Below the pieces are notes generated by a model. The model saw nothing but the letters and a program-made list of their open reading frames with translations, searched no databases and had not been told where the DNA came from. From JAGVSR01 sp964458265 (lineage in GTDB: Bacteria; Pseudomonadota; Alphaproteobacteria; Rhizobiales; Hyphomicrobiaceae), in contig CAYWIF010000015.1 in NCBI GenBank assembly GCA_964458265.1, forward strand, positions 8,064 through 72,063: a DNA stretch of 64,000 bases. The letters are read 5' to 3'. Position 1 is the stretch's first letter. Each line of letters begins with the position of its first letter. Positions 47,245 to 55,966 of the stretch are shown here, one piece after another. Both the position numbers and the translations under genes were made by a program.

Positions 47245-47282
47245 GTCAACAAAATCATCGAACTTGCGCATATTTTTTTCGT

Positions 47283-47300
47283 GATCGAAATGATTCGATC
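47283..47300. promoter_or_regulatory. Palindrome GATCGAA-ATGA-TTCGATC
   Basis: Perfect 7+7 dyad with a four-base centre, ending 24 bases before the start codon at 47325 and just before the ribosome-binding site. It shares its half-site with 47232-47244. It could be a repressor site or an mRNA hairpin in the leader. Confidence 0.5.
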
Positions 47301-47324
47301 TTATTCCTAGAGGGAGAGAGAACT

Positions 47325-47447
47325 ATGGCTAAGGCAGCAAAGAAGGCAGTGAAGAAGGCCACGGCGAAGCGCGCTCCGGCGAAGAAGGCCACCAAGGCAG
47401 CGAAGAAGCCGGCCAAGAAGGCTGCAAAGAAGAAGCGCGCGGCCTAA
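47325..47447 (+). CDS. Histone-H1-tail-like Lys/Ala-rich peptide
   Basis: 40 residues made almost wholly of Lys, Ala, Pro, Thr and Arg, with KKA/AKK repeats: begins MAKAAKKAVKKATAKRAPAK and ends KKAAKKKRAA. AGGGAGAGAGA stands just before the ATG. Such proteins resemble eukaryotic H1 tails and bacterial Hc1-like or HU C-terminal tails, and probably bind DNA or RNA by charge. The gene is single, with its own AT-rich upstream DNA and a following hairpin terminator. Composition alone cannot fix its role. Confidence 0.8.
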   Translation: MAKAAKKAVKKATAKRAPAKKATKAAKKPAKKAAKKKRAA

Positions 47448-47519
47448 GGCCAGCGTTTCTAGCTCTGCTCCCGGTTGGGCACCGGGGCGCAGGGCCGGTT
47501 CACAAGACCGAAATCTTTC

Positions 47520-47556
47520 AAGGTCGATGGCTGCGAGATGCGCCATCGACCTTCTT
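47520..47556. terminator. Terminator between histone-like gene and sdhB
   Basis: Eleven-base stem AAGGTCGATGG / CCATCGACCTT with a 12-base loop, followed by CTTC. It lies between the stops of two convergent genes. The U run is weak, so termination strength is uncertain. Confidence 0.75.
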
Positions 47557-47628
47557 CATGTCTGCATATCCAACTTGCACGAGTTGATTGCGCAATTCGC
47601 AATCTCAATTCTTCGTCCATCTCGCGGA

Positions 47629-48408
47629 TCAAACCCGCCGCTGCACCATGAGTTTCTTCAGTTCGGCAATAGCTTTTGCCGGCGAAAGCCCCTTTGGACA
47701 TGCCTTCGTGCAATTCATAATTGTATGGCAGCGGTACAGCCGGAATGGGTCTTCCAAGTCATCCAGCCGTTCGCCCGTTGCCTCGTCACGGCTTTCGATC
47801 ACCCACCGGTAGGCTTGCAGCAGGATAGCCGGCCCCAGATACCGGTCTGAATTCCACCAGTAGCTGGGGCAGGACGTCGAGCAGCACGCACACAGAATGC
47901 ACTCGTAGAGGCCGTCCAGCAATTCGCGATCCTCGCGCGACTGCTTCCATTCCTTCGGCGGCGTCGGCGTATCCGTCTTCAGCCACGGCTCGATGGACCG
48001 GTGCTGCGCGTAGAAGTTGGTCATGTCGGGCACCAGGTCCTTGACGACCTGCATGTGCGGCAGCGGATATACCGACACCGGCCCTTTGACCTCGTCGATA
48101 CCCTTGAGGCAGGCAAGGTAGTTCGTGCCGTCGATATTCATCGAGCACGACCCGCAAATGCCCTCGCGGCATGAGCGGCGGAACGTCAGCGTCGGGTCGA
48201 TCTCGTTCTTGATCTTGATCAGCGCGTCCAAGACCATCGGTCCGCACTGATCCTGATTTACCCAGTACGTGTCGACATGCGGATTGAGCCCATCATCCGG
48301 CGTCCAGCGATAGATGCGGAATTCGCGCCAGTTGCCGTCGCCAGCCGGCGTGTTCCAGGTCTTGCCCGGGGTCAACTTCGAGTTCTTGGGAAGCGTCAAC
48401 TGCACCAT
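47629..48408 (-). CDS. sdhB: Succinate dehydrogenase iron-sulfur subunit
   Basis: Carries electrons from the flavoprotein to quinone. 259 residues from ATG 48408 (MVQLTLPKNSKLTPGKTW). Ligands: 2Fe-2S in SCREGICGSCSMNIDG plus the later YLAC; CILCACCSTSCPSYWW and CHTIMNCTKACPKGL for the 4Fe-4S and 3Fe-4S clusters. An unknown gene separates it from sdhA. Confidence 0.97.
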   Translation of the reverse strand: MVQLTLPKNSKLTPGKTWNTPAGDGNWREFRIYRWTPDDGLNPHVDTYWVNQDQCGPMVLDALIKIKNEIDPTLTFRRSCREGICGSCSMNIDGTNYLACLKGIDEVKGPVSVYPLPHMQVVKDLVPDMTNFYAQHRSIEPWLKTDTPTPPKEWKQSREDRELLDGLYECILCACCSTSCPSYWWNSDRYLGPAILLQAYRWVIESRDEATGERLDDLEDPFRLYRCHTIMNCTKACPKGLSPAKAIAELKKLMVQRRV

Positions 48409-48571
48409 GGGCCGGTGTCGATCCTCGCGGTTGAGCAAAAAATCCAATGAGCCCCGAAGAATTGGAGCGCCGGGCACACCCTGTCAACGCAGCCGAAAGG
48501 CCGCCGGATGCGGTTCTTTGCCCACATTCTCGCTCAACAGGCCCGATGTCGTTCCACTTTGGTTGAACCCG

Positions 48572-49210
48572 TTAATCCGGCCGGTACTTCTTAAGCTCGC
48601 GTACGAGCTGCGTCAGCCGCTCCGCGATCTCGGCGCCGCCGTCTACGGCCACCTTCAGCGTGGCTCTGTTCTGAATAAGCTTGTTGAGACGCTCCTGACA
48701 TTCTCCGAATGCGAAATAGAGCGTCTCGGGCGCATCCACCTCGCCGTCCTCCACCGCGCACATCACATCGAACGCATTCTGCGACGCCAGTACCAGCATC
48801 GACGCGACGTCATTCATAAGTTGGTGAAACAGCCGGCTTCCGTCTGGCCCCACGCGCGGCCCATGCACGCCGAATTTTAAGGGCGACGACCCCTGCGCGC
48901 CCTCTCCGGCAAACAGCCTGGGATTGCGCTGGAAGCGCCGGAATATCTCCGAAAGCCCAAGGCAGCACGTTTCCAGTTCCCGGATAGCTGTGGCCGCCTT
49001 CCGCCTGGCCTTCGAGCGATCGGGCGTCCGCTCCTCGGCGGTCCAGTTGATTGCTGCGATCGACGCAATAGCTCCCAGCGCCGCCAAAGCAGGCAGGACG
49101 GCCGTAAAGGGATCGGGCGCGATCCGGCTGTCCGTTTCACGCGGCTCGCTCGTTTTGGCGGGCACTTTGCCCTTGTCGCTGCCTTTGCGGGTCGGAAGGG
49201 CCACGCGCAC
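48572..49210 (-). CDS. Unknown protein inserted between sdhA and sdhB
   Basis: 212 residues, GTG start. A basic N-terminus is followed by a hydrophobic stretch (TAVLPALAALGAIASIAAIN, about 38-57), then a mostly helical soluble part with Arg-rich and acidic patches and two Cys at ETCCLG. I recognise no family. It lies 121 bases after sdhA and 163 before sdhB on the same strand, so it is probably transcribed with sdh. Being absent from the usual sdhCDAB layout, it may be a lineage-specific insertion. Confidence 0.72.
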   Translation of the reverse strand: MRVALPTRKGSDKGKVPAKTSEPRETDSRIAPDPFTAVLPALAALGAIASIAAINWTAEERTPDRSKARRKAATAIRELETCCLGLSEIFRRFQRNPRLFAGEGAQGSSPLKFGVHGPRVGPDGSRLFHQLMNDVASMLVLASQNAFDVMCAVEDGEVDAPETLYFAFGECQERLNKLIQNRATLKVAVDGGAEIAERLTQLVRELKKYRPD

Positions 49211-49331
49211 TCCGGGTCGCCTCTGCTGTGCAACGCTTCCCTTAACCCAGCTGGCGTCGCGCCGCTACCCACGGCGAACGAACCTTGCGTGAGCATATCC
49301 GTGGAATGCCCAGGAACGCCCCTGTCCCGGC

Positions 49332-51170
49332 TCAGTAAACGCGCGCCTTCGGCTCGATATACTTGATTTCGTTCGTCAGCGTTCGCGTGTGCACCGGACG
49401 GCTGTCGAGGCGCACCTGCCGCGTATCGTAGTCCGCGAATGCAAGCGTGTGCTTCATCCACTGCACATCGTCGCGCTTGGGGAAGTCCTCGCGCGCGTGC
49501 GCGCCACGGCTTTCCTTGCGGTTGGCCGCGCCGCCCACGGTCACGGCAGCCTGCGCGATGAGGTTGTCGAATTCCAGCGTTTCGATCAGATCGGAGTTCC
49601 ACACCAGTGAGCGGTCGGTCACACGGATGTCGTCGACACCCTTCCAGACCTCAGCGATTTTTTTGACGCCCTCTTCCAGAATGGGTCCGTCCCGGAACAC
49701 CGCGCAATTGGCCTGCATCGTCTTCTGCATCTTGAGGCGCAGCGCGGCTGTCGGCGTACTGCCGTTCGCGCCCCGGTAGCGGTCCAGACGGTCGAGCGCC
49801 TTGTCCGTAGCCGCTTGCGGCAGATCCGGCTGGCCTGCGCGGCGCTCCACCGTATCGGCGCACCTGAGCGCTGCCGCCCGTCCAAAGACGACGAGGTCGA
49901 TCAGCGAATTCGAACCCAGCCGGTTGGCGCCGTGGACGGAAACGCAGGCCGCTTCTCCGATCGCCATCAGGCCGGGCACAATCGTATCCGGATTGGAGCC
50001 TTTCAGCGTCAGAACCTCGCCATGATAGTTCGTCGGGATACCACCCATGTTGTAATGCACGGTCGGGATCACCGGGATCGGCTGACGCCGCAGATCGACA
50101 CCGGCGAAAATCTTCGCGCTTTCCGTAATGCCCGGCAGCCGCTCGGCCAGGATTTTCGGATCGAGATGGTCAAGGTGCAGATAGATATGGTCGCTTTCCG
50201 GACCCACGCCCCGGCCCTCGCGGATTTCGATGGTCATCGACCGCGAGACGACGTCGCGCGAAGCGAGGTCCTTCGCATGGGGGGCGTAACGCTCCATGAA
50301 GCGCTCACCCTTGGAATTCGTCAGATACCCCCCCTCGCCGCGCGCACCTTCGGTGATCAGCACGCCGGCGCCGTAAATGCCGGTCGGATGAAACTGCACG
50401 AATTCCATATCCTGCAGCGGCAGGCCAGCGCGCAGCACCATGGCGTTGCCGTCGCCCGTGCAGGTGTGGGCCGACGTCGCCGAGAAATACGCGCGCCCGT
50501 AACCACCGGTCGCCAGGATGGTGCGCTTCGACCGGAACCGGTGAATGCTCCCATCTTCCATGTTCATGGCAACGACGCCGCGGCAGGCGCCTTCATCATC
50601 CATGATCAGATCGAGTGCAAAATACTCCACAAAGAATTCCGCCGAATACCGCAGCGACTGCCCATAGAGCGTGTGCAGCATCGCATGCCCCGTCCGGTCG
50701 GCCGCAGCGCACGTCCGCTGCACCGGCGGACCTTCGCCGTATTCGGTATAGTGCCCGCCGAACGGACGCTGATAGATCTTGCCCTCTTCCGTCCGGCTGA
50801 ACGGCACGCCGTAATGTTCCAACTCATACACGGCTTCCGGCGCGTTCCGGCACAGGTACTCGATGGCATCCTGGTCACCGAGCCAGTCCGAGCCCTTAAC
50901 CGTGTCGTACATGTGCCAGCGCCAGTTGTCGGGGCCCATATTGGCAAGTGACGCGGCAATGCCGCCCTGCGCCGCCACCGTATGCGAGCGCGTCGGAAAC
51001 ACCTTCGTCACGCACGCTGTCTTCAGACCGGCCTCGGCGCATCCGAGCGTTGCCCGCAGACCCGCGCCACCAGCACCCACCACGACCACATCATATGTGT
51101 GATCGACGATTTGGTACGCCCGTCCATTCACGGACGCCTTGGCCGCTGGCCCATTCGCCTTCCCAGCCAT
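49332..51170 (-). CDS. sdhA: Succinate dehydrogenase flavoprotein subunit
   Basis: Oxidises succinate to fumarate with covalently bound FAD. 612 residues. FAD fold VVVGAGGAGLRATLGCAEAG, flavinylated His in SHTVAAQGGIAASL, and catalytic region around ERYAPHAKDLASRDVVSRSM. Only 7 bases from sdhD. Confidence 0.98.
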   Translation of the reverse strand: MAGKANGPAAKASVNGRAYQIVDHTYDVVVVGAGGAGLRATLGCAEAGLKTACVTKVFPTRSHTVAAQGGIAASLANMGPDNWRWHMYDTVKGSDWLGDQDAIEYLCRNAPEAVYELEHYGVPFSRTEEGKIYQRPFGGHYTEYGEGPPVQRTCAAADRTGHAMLHTLYGQSLRYSAEFFVEYFALDLIMDDEGACRGVVAMNMEDGSIHRFRSKRTILATGGYGRAYFSATSAHTCTGDGNAMVLRAGLPLQDMEFVQFHPTGIYGAGVLITEGARGEGGYLTNSKGERFMERYAPHAKDLASRDVVSRSMTIEIREGRGVGPESDHIYLHLDHLDPKILAERLPGITESAKIFAGVDLRRQPIPVIPTVHYNMGGIPTNYHGEVLTLKGSNPDTIVPGLMAIGEAACVSVHGANRLGSNSLIDLVVFGRAAALRCADTVERRAGQPDLPQAATDKALDRLDRYRGANGSTPTAALRLKMQKTMQANCAVFRDGPILEEGVKKIAEVWKGVDDIRVTDRSLVWNSDLIETLEFDNLIAQAAVTVGGAANRKESRGAHAREDFPKRDDVQWMKHTLAFADYDTRQVRLDSRPVHTRTLTNEIKYIEPKARVY

Positions 51171-51177
51171 GCTGCGT

Positions 51178-51558
51178 TCAAGCTCCGAAATAGAGTTTCA
51201 GGACGGCCAGAATGCTGGCCGCGCCCACGGTTGCCGCAAAGAAGGTGTTCAGCATCAAAAGCGCAATCTTCACGGCTTCGCCGTGCACGTAGTCTTCGAT
51301 GATCACCTGCATCCCGAGCCGCATATGGATGGCGGCCGACAGCACCAGAAGGATGAGTGGTAACGCAATTTCGGGGCGCTTCAATTCCCTCACAACGGTC
51401 GCATGATCGGCGCCAGCCAACGAAACGAGAATGATGACCGCCGCCACGGCGAGAACGAGATTGGAAACCGCCGTCACCCGTTGCTTCCAGAAATGATCGG
51501 CGCCTTCCTTCGCGGAGCCGAGGTAGCGCACTTTTTTGAGTGGCGTCCGCAGCGACAT
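51178..51558 (-). CDS. sdhD: Succinate dehydrogenase hydrophobic membrane anchor subunit
   Basis: 126 residues from ATG 51558 (MSLRTPLKKVRYLGSAKEG). Three membrane helices; AIHMRLGMQVIIEDYVHGE contains the conserved region for heme b and quinone. Between sdhC and sdhA. Confidence 0.93.
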   Translation of the reverse strand: MSLRTPLKKVRYLGSAKEGADHFWKQRVTAVSNLVLAVAAVIILVSLAGADHATVVRELKRPEIALPLILLVLSAAIHMRLGMQVIIEDYVHGEAVKIALLMLNTFFAATVGAASILAVLKLYFGA

Positions 51559-51563
51559 ATCCG

Positions 51564-51980
51564 TCAACCTCCCAGCGCGCCGAGTGCGAAATACCAAACC
51601 ACCGCGGTCAAAAGCACCGACAGCACGCCTGTGCCCCACGATAAGAGATCGATGGTCTCGTGGTCGTATCCCAGGCCGAAATCCCATATGAAATGCCGGA
51701 TGCCGCCGAGCGCATGGTGGATGAGAGCCCACGTATAGCCGGCCAGAACGATCCAGCCCGGCCAGGTATTGAGATATCCGCTGAGCGTGTGAAATGCGTC
51801 CGCGCCGGACGCGGCTGCTACGAGCCATGCCGCCAGAATGAGCGTTCCGAAATACAGCGCTGCCCCGGTGATCCGGTGCAGGATCGACATCACCATGTTG
51901 ATGAGCGGACGGTAGATCTGGAGGTGCGGTGACAGCGGGCGCTGGATATGCGCTCCACGACCCGTTTTTGCATCCGGCAT
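51564..51980 (-). CDS. sdhC: Succinate dehydrogenase cytochrome b556 subunit
   Basis: 138 residues from ATG 51980. RPLSPHLQIYRPLINMVMSI and LHRITGAALYFG are the family signature, and HHALGGIRHFIWDFGLG holds the heme-ligand region. Three membrane helices. First gene of the sdh operon, six bases before sdhD. Confidence 0.96.
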   Translation of the reverse strand: MPDAKTGRGAHIQRPLSPHLQIYRPLINMVMSILHRITGAALYFGTLILAAWLVAAASGADAFHTLSGYLNTWPGWIVLAGYTWALIHHALGGIRHFIWDFGLGYDHETIDLLSWGTGVLSVLLTAVVWYFALGALGG

Positions 51981-52193
51981 GAAAGCCCTCGGGATTTGCA
52001 CGTTCCGCCTTCTAGCCCGGCCCGGCCCGCGCCGCAATTTGCCAGAGGGGCGCAGACCGAAGGTATTGAGTGCGCCAGCCGCGCCAGTCTGCCGAAGCCG
52101 AAGCCAATGATGATCTGTCTGGCGTCAGTCGTGTCAGTCGCATCGACAATTGCCTCGGTAAGGCTCGTTCCAGACCTGCCACCGAGTGTGACC

Positions 52194-53252
52194 TTACCTC
52201 GGCAGCACGACCCAGGCATCGAAGTCCAGGATGACGCCGTCGGCATAGTCGCCGCTCTCAGTCTTCAGCGGGAAGGCCGCGCAATCCTGATTCTTGACGG
52301 CAACCAGTCGTATGCGCAGCGCACCCACATCCGTCCGGCCGGGAATCTCGGACTTTTCGAGAATTTCCGACCAGGCGTAAACCGTATCGCCAGCGAACAA
52401 CGGAGCGACATGCCGGCCGCCGTTGATGGCCGCCAAATGGAAGGCATTGTTCAGCCCATTGAATGACAGTGCGCGGGCGAGCGAGATGACGACGCCGCCA
52501 TAGATGATCCGCTTGCCGAACCGGCCCTTCGATTCCGTGTGTTGGTTGAAATGCACTTTGGCGGTGTTCTGGTAGAGCCGGGTCGCCATCTGGTGCTCGG
52601 CTTCCTCGATCGTCATGCCGTCGACGTGATCGATCTTTTCGCCCACCTCATAGTCGCCCCAACGGTAGGGGCTTCCTGCCAGGGCCAAATCGTAGGCCGC
52701 GCTGTTGATCGCGGGCACCGCCGACCCCAGCTCCGAAGGATCAATCCGGTCCGGCAGCTTCGGCACCACCGCCTCGCCGACGGGCGAATTCTTGTCGCGC
52801 TTCCGCACCATGACCCAGCGGACGTATTCGAGAACCACTTCGCCCTTCTGGTTGCGCCCCGTCGAACGAACGTAGACCGTACCGGTTTCCTTGTTGGAGT
52901 TTTCCTTAAGACCGATGACTTCCGAGACGGTCGCCAGGGTGTCGCCCGGATATGCCGGCCGAAGGAAACGCCCGCCAGCGTACCCGAGATTTGCGATCGC
53001 ATTGAGCGAGATGTCTGGCACCGTCTTGCCGAAGACGACGTGGAACGTCAGCAGATCATCGAGCGGCGCGCGCGGATACCCAATTGCCTTGGCGAATTGG
53101 TCCGACGAAGTCACCGCAAATCGCGGCCCGTAGAGGCTCATGTAAACGGCGGCGTCGCCCTCCGTAACGGTCCGGGGCGTTGCATGCGTCAGGATTTGCC
53201 CGAACGTATAGTCTTCAAAGAAGTTGCCCGGATTGGTCTTCGTGGTCGTCAT
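52194..53252 (-). CDS. MaoC-type dehydratase, probable mesaconyl-CoA hydratase
   Basis: 352 residues from ATG 53252 with two hot-dog (MaoC-like) halves. The catalytic segment is NTAKVHFNQHTESKGRFGKR; YAGGRFLRPAYPGDTLATVS lies in the first half. Length and pairing with a malyl-CoA-type lyase fit the mesaconyl-CoA hydratase of the ethylmalonyl-CoA pathway, which makes beta-methylmalyl-CoA. Pathway assignment is inference, since ethylmalonyl-CoA genes (ccr, ecm) are not in the window. Confidence 0.82.
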   Translation of the reverse strand: MTTTKTNPGNFFEDYTFGQILTHATPRTVTEGDAAVYMSLYGPRFAVTSSDQFAKAIGYPRAPLDDLLTFHVVFGKTVPDISLNAIANLGYAGGRFLRPAYPGDTLATVSEVIGLKENSNKETGTVYVRSTGRNQKGEVVLEYVRWVMVRKRDKNSPVGEAVVPKLPDRIDPSELGSAVPAINSAAYDLALAGSPYRWGDYEVGEKIDHVDGMTIEEAEHQMATRLYQNTAKVHFNQHTESKGRFGKRIIYGGVVISLARALSFNGLNNAFHLAAINGGRHVAPLFAGDTVYAWSEILEKSEIPGRTDVGALRIRLVAVKNQDCAAFPLKTESGDYADGVILDFDAWVVLPR

Positions 53253-53391
53253 GGCGCACCCTCGTCTCGCAAGGTCGGAATTCGATCGGAAAATCAAGGT
53301 TTCCCGACGCGATTAGAGAGTCTCGCCCTGACTGTCCATCGGCAATGCCGTCGCCAATGCCATCCCGCGCCGCGCGCAAGCGTCGCAGCGC

Positions 53392-54285
53392 TCAGAACCA
53401 GTCGTCGATCTCGCGCACTGCGTGCGCGATCGCCGCCGTCCGCCGCGCCATAACCAGATGCAGCCTCTCGACCATTTTGCCATCGACTGTGATGACGCCT
53501 TTGTGCGCATTGGCCGGCTGAGAGAAGGCATCGATGATCTTGCGCGACCACTCCACCTCTTCGTCCGTCGGCGTAAACACCTCGTTGCAAGGTCCGACTT
53601 GGGATGGATGGATCAGCGTTTTACCGTCCATGCCAAGCGTGCGGCCATGCTCGCACTCCTTGCGGAACCCGTCTTCGTCTTTGAAGTCGTTATAGACGCC
53701 GTCGATGATGTCGAGACCGAAGGCCCGCGCGGCCACGATCGTCAGGGCCAGCCACGGCACAATGGCAAAGCGGTTATCGAGGGCCCGCGCCCGCGACTCC
53801 TTTAACAGATCGTTGGTTCCAAGTACGAAGCACTCGAGCCTGTTTTCCGGATCCATGGCCACCGCCGCGATCTCGCGCGCGTATAGGATCGCCTGCGGCG
53901 TCTCCATCATCGCCCAGATGCGCGTCCGTTCCGGTGCATTCACCGACTTCAGGATCTTGGCGGCGCTGATGATGTCGCCGGGGTGCGCCACCTTGGGAAT
54001 GAGGATCGCATCCGGAGCCGCCTCCGCAGCCGCCAAGAGATCGGCCGTCCCCCACACCGTTTCCAGCGCGTTCGTGCGGATCACAAGTTCGCGCCGGCCG
54101 TATCCACCCTCGCGCACCGCAAAGCACACCCGCTCACGCGCCTGAACCTTCGCTTCCGGTGCCACCGAATCTTCCAGATCGAGGATCACCGCGTCGGCCG
54201 GCAGCGACTTCGCCTTCTCCAGCGCTCTGTTGTTGGCGCCCGGCATATAGAGCACGCTGCGGTGTGGGCGGATGTTCGTCTTCAT
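53392..54285 (-). CDS. HpcH/CitE-family CoA ester lyase (malyl-CoA lyase or thioesterase)
   Basis: 297 residues of TIM-barrel CitE type. RPHRSVLYMPGANNRALEKA at the N-terminus, AVILDLEDSVAPEAK with Mg-binding acids, and MMETPQAILYAREIA. The size suits malyl-CoA lyase (Mcl1) or the related (3S)-malyl-CoA thioesterase (Mcl2), and I cannot tell which. Next to the mesaconyl-CoA hydratase homologue, matching the last steps of the ethylmalonyl-CoA pathway. Confidence 0.87.
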   Translation of the reverse strand: MKTNIRPHRSVLYMPGANNRALEKAKSLPADAVILDLEDSVAPEAKVQARERVCFAVREGGYGRRELVIRTNALETVWGTADLLAAAEAAPDAILIPKVAHPGDIISAAKILKSVNAPERTRIWAMMETPQAILYAREIAAVAMDPENRLECFVLGTNDLLKESRARALDNRFAIVPWLALTIVAARAFGLDIIDGVYNDFKDEDGFRKECEHGRTLGMDGKTLIHPSQVGPCNEVFTPTDEEVEWSRKIIDAFSQPANAHKGVITVDGKMVERLHLVMARRTAAIAHAVREIDDWF

Positions 54286-54395
54286 CGAAAGTGCGATCCG
54301 GACCTAATTGTTGCACCGCAACAATACGCCAGGCCAACCCGGTTCACAAACGGCCTTTCGGCGAATACCGTCCATAAACTGGGAGAGCATTGATC

Positions 54396-55211
54396 GTGGC
54401 ACGAATTGTTGCACTGTCATCGTTCGTGTCGCGTGGCCACGTCGGGCTGCGGGCCTTGGTTCCAGCACTTGAACGATGCGGCCACGACGTGATCGCCCTG
54501 CCGACCGTGACCTTTTCCAGTCACGCGGCCTACCCGCACGTCGCCGGCCACGCGCTCGAACCCGGACAATTGGAGCGAATGGCCGCAGCCATCGACGCGA
54601 ACGGGTGGCTGACGGCCGACATGGTCATCACGGGCTACCTCCCTTCACCAACCCACGTCACTTTCGCTGCTGATCTGGTCGATCGCATCCGCCGCCGGTC
54701 GCCGGGGGCGACATATGTTTGCGACCCCGTCCTCGGCGACGAACCTCGCGGACTATATCTGCCGGCTGAGACCGCCGCGCTCGTCAAGACCGGCCTGCTC
54801 CCGCGCGCCCAGGTGATCACGCCGAACGCCTTCGAACTCGGCTGGCTGGCCAATCGGTCCATCGCCAACGTCGACGACGCGATAAAGGCAGCAAAAGCAC
54901 TAAATATTCCCATGGTTCTGGCGACCTCCATAGCCGCCGGCCCCGGTCACCTCGCCACGATGTTGGCCAGTGGCGGCGGCGCGGTACTGACCCGCGTTGC
55001 CCGGCGGGCGTCGGCGCCATCGGGCACCGGCGATCTACTTACAGGGCTGTTCGCCGGCCTACTTGCCAGCGGCTCCGCCGCCCAGGAAGCGTTGGCAGTT
55101 TCGAGCGCTTGGCTGGATGAAATCCTGACCACGAACGCTGACAGCGATGACCTTTCCCTCGACCGGCTCTATGCGGCCCCTCCGACCGGCCTCTTGGTCG
55201 CACCCGTGTAG
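54396..55211 (+). CDS. pdxY: Pyridoxal kinase
   Basis: Phosphorylates pyridoxal to the PLP cofactor. About 271 residues. GGGAGAG is eight bases before the GTG at 54396 but only two before a TTG at 54390, so I prefer the GTG. Ribokinase fold with CDPVLGDEPRGLYLPAE and the anion-hole motif APSGTGDLLTGLFAG. Divergent from the lyase gene. Confidence 0.88.
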   Translation: MARIVALSSFVSRGHVGLRALVPALERCGHDVIALPTVTFSSHAAYPHVAGHALEPGQLERMAAAIDANGWLTADMVITGYLPSPTHVTFAADLVDRIRRRSPGATYVCDPVLGDEPRGLYLPAETAALVKTGLLPRAQVITPNAFELGWLANRSIANVDDAIKAAKALNIPMVLATSIAAGPGHLATMLASGGGAVLTRVARRASAPSGTGDLLTGLFAGLLASGSAAQEALAVSSAWLDEILTTNADSDDLSLDRLYAAPPTGLLVAPV

Positions 55212-55308
55212 AGCCTAGGAACGCTTTCATGTCGGCTTGACAATGCCGGTCAAACGCCAACCTATCCCGCGGAATGACACGCCACTCGATCGAACGGGAT
55301 AACTGACG

Positions 55309-55947
55309 ATGTCTTCTTTTCCTGAATCGCTGACCGACCGCTACCGCCGCTTCAAACACCGCATCTACGTGCCGAACGCCGACAGCTACGAAGAGCTGGC
55401 CACCTTTGGCCAGAACCCCGAAATCATGGTCGTTTCGTGCTGCGACAGCCGCGTGGACCCCGAGACGATCTTCAACGCCATGCCAGGCGAATTGTTTGTC
55501 GCCCGCAACGTGGCCAACCTCATCCCGCCCTACGAACTGGGTGGCAAGTTTCATGGCGTCAGCGCCGCACTCGAGTTTGCCGTGTTGAACCTGCGCGTGA
55601 AGCACATCGTCGTGGTGGGACACGCCAACTGCGGCGGTGTCAAAGCGGCCCTCGATCAGTCCGCCGCCATCCAAACGGAATCGATGTTTATCTCGCGTTG
55701 GATGTCGATGCTCGACGAAGCACGGCTATCGGTCCTCGCCGCCAACCAGACCAAATCGCAAGCCGAAAAGCAGGAAGCGCTGGAAAAGGAAGGCGTCAAG
55801 TTGTCGATCAAGAACTTGCGCTCGTTCCCGTTCGTCCGCGAGCGCGAGGAAAAGGGCAAGCTGAACCTTCACGGCGCCCACTTCGATATCCGTACGGGAA
55901 CCCTCTCGGTTCTCAACCACTCGCGCGGAACGTTCTTTCCACTCTAA
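55309..55947 (+). CDS. can: Beta-class carbonic anhydrase
   Basis: Interconverts CO2 and bicarbonate, 212 residues. Zinc ligands lie in SCCDSRVDPETIF and GHANCGGVKAAL, the beta-class pattern CxDxR ... HxxC. No signal peptide, so cytoplasmic. Bicarbonate supply would suit carboxylation steps. Convergent with ccmG. Confidence 0.95.
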   Translation: MSSFPESLTDRYRRFKHRIYVPNADSYEELATFGQNPEIMVVSCCDSRVDPETIFNAMPGELFVARNVANLIPPYELGGKFHGVSAALEFAVLNLRVKHIVVVGHANCGGVKAALDQSAAIQTESMFISRWMSMLDEARLSVLAANQTKSQAEKQEALEKEGVKLSIKNLRSFPFVREREEKGKLNLHGAHFDIRTGTLSVLNHSRGTFFPL

Positions 55948-55966
55948 GGCGCGAAGTCCGACCGTT

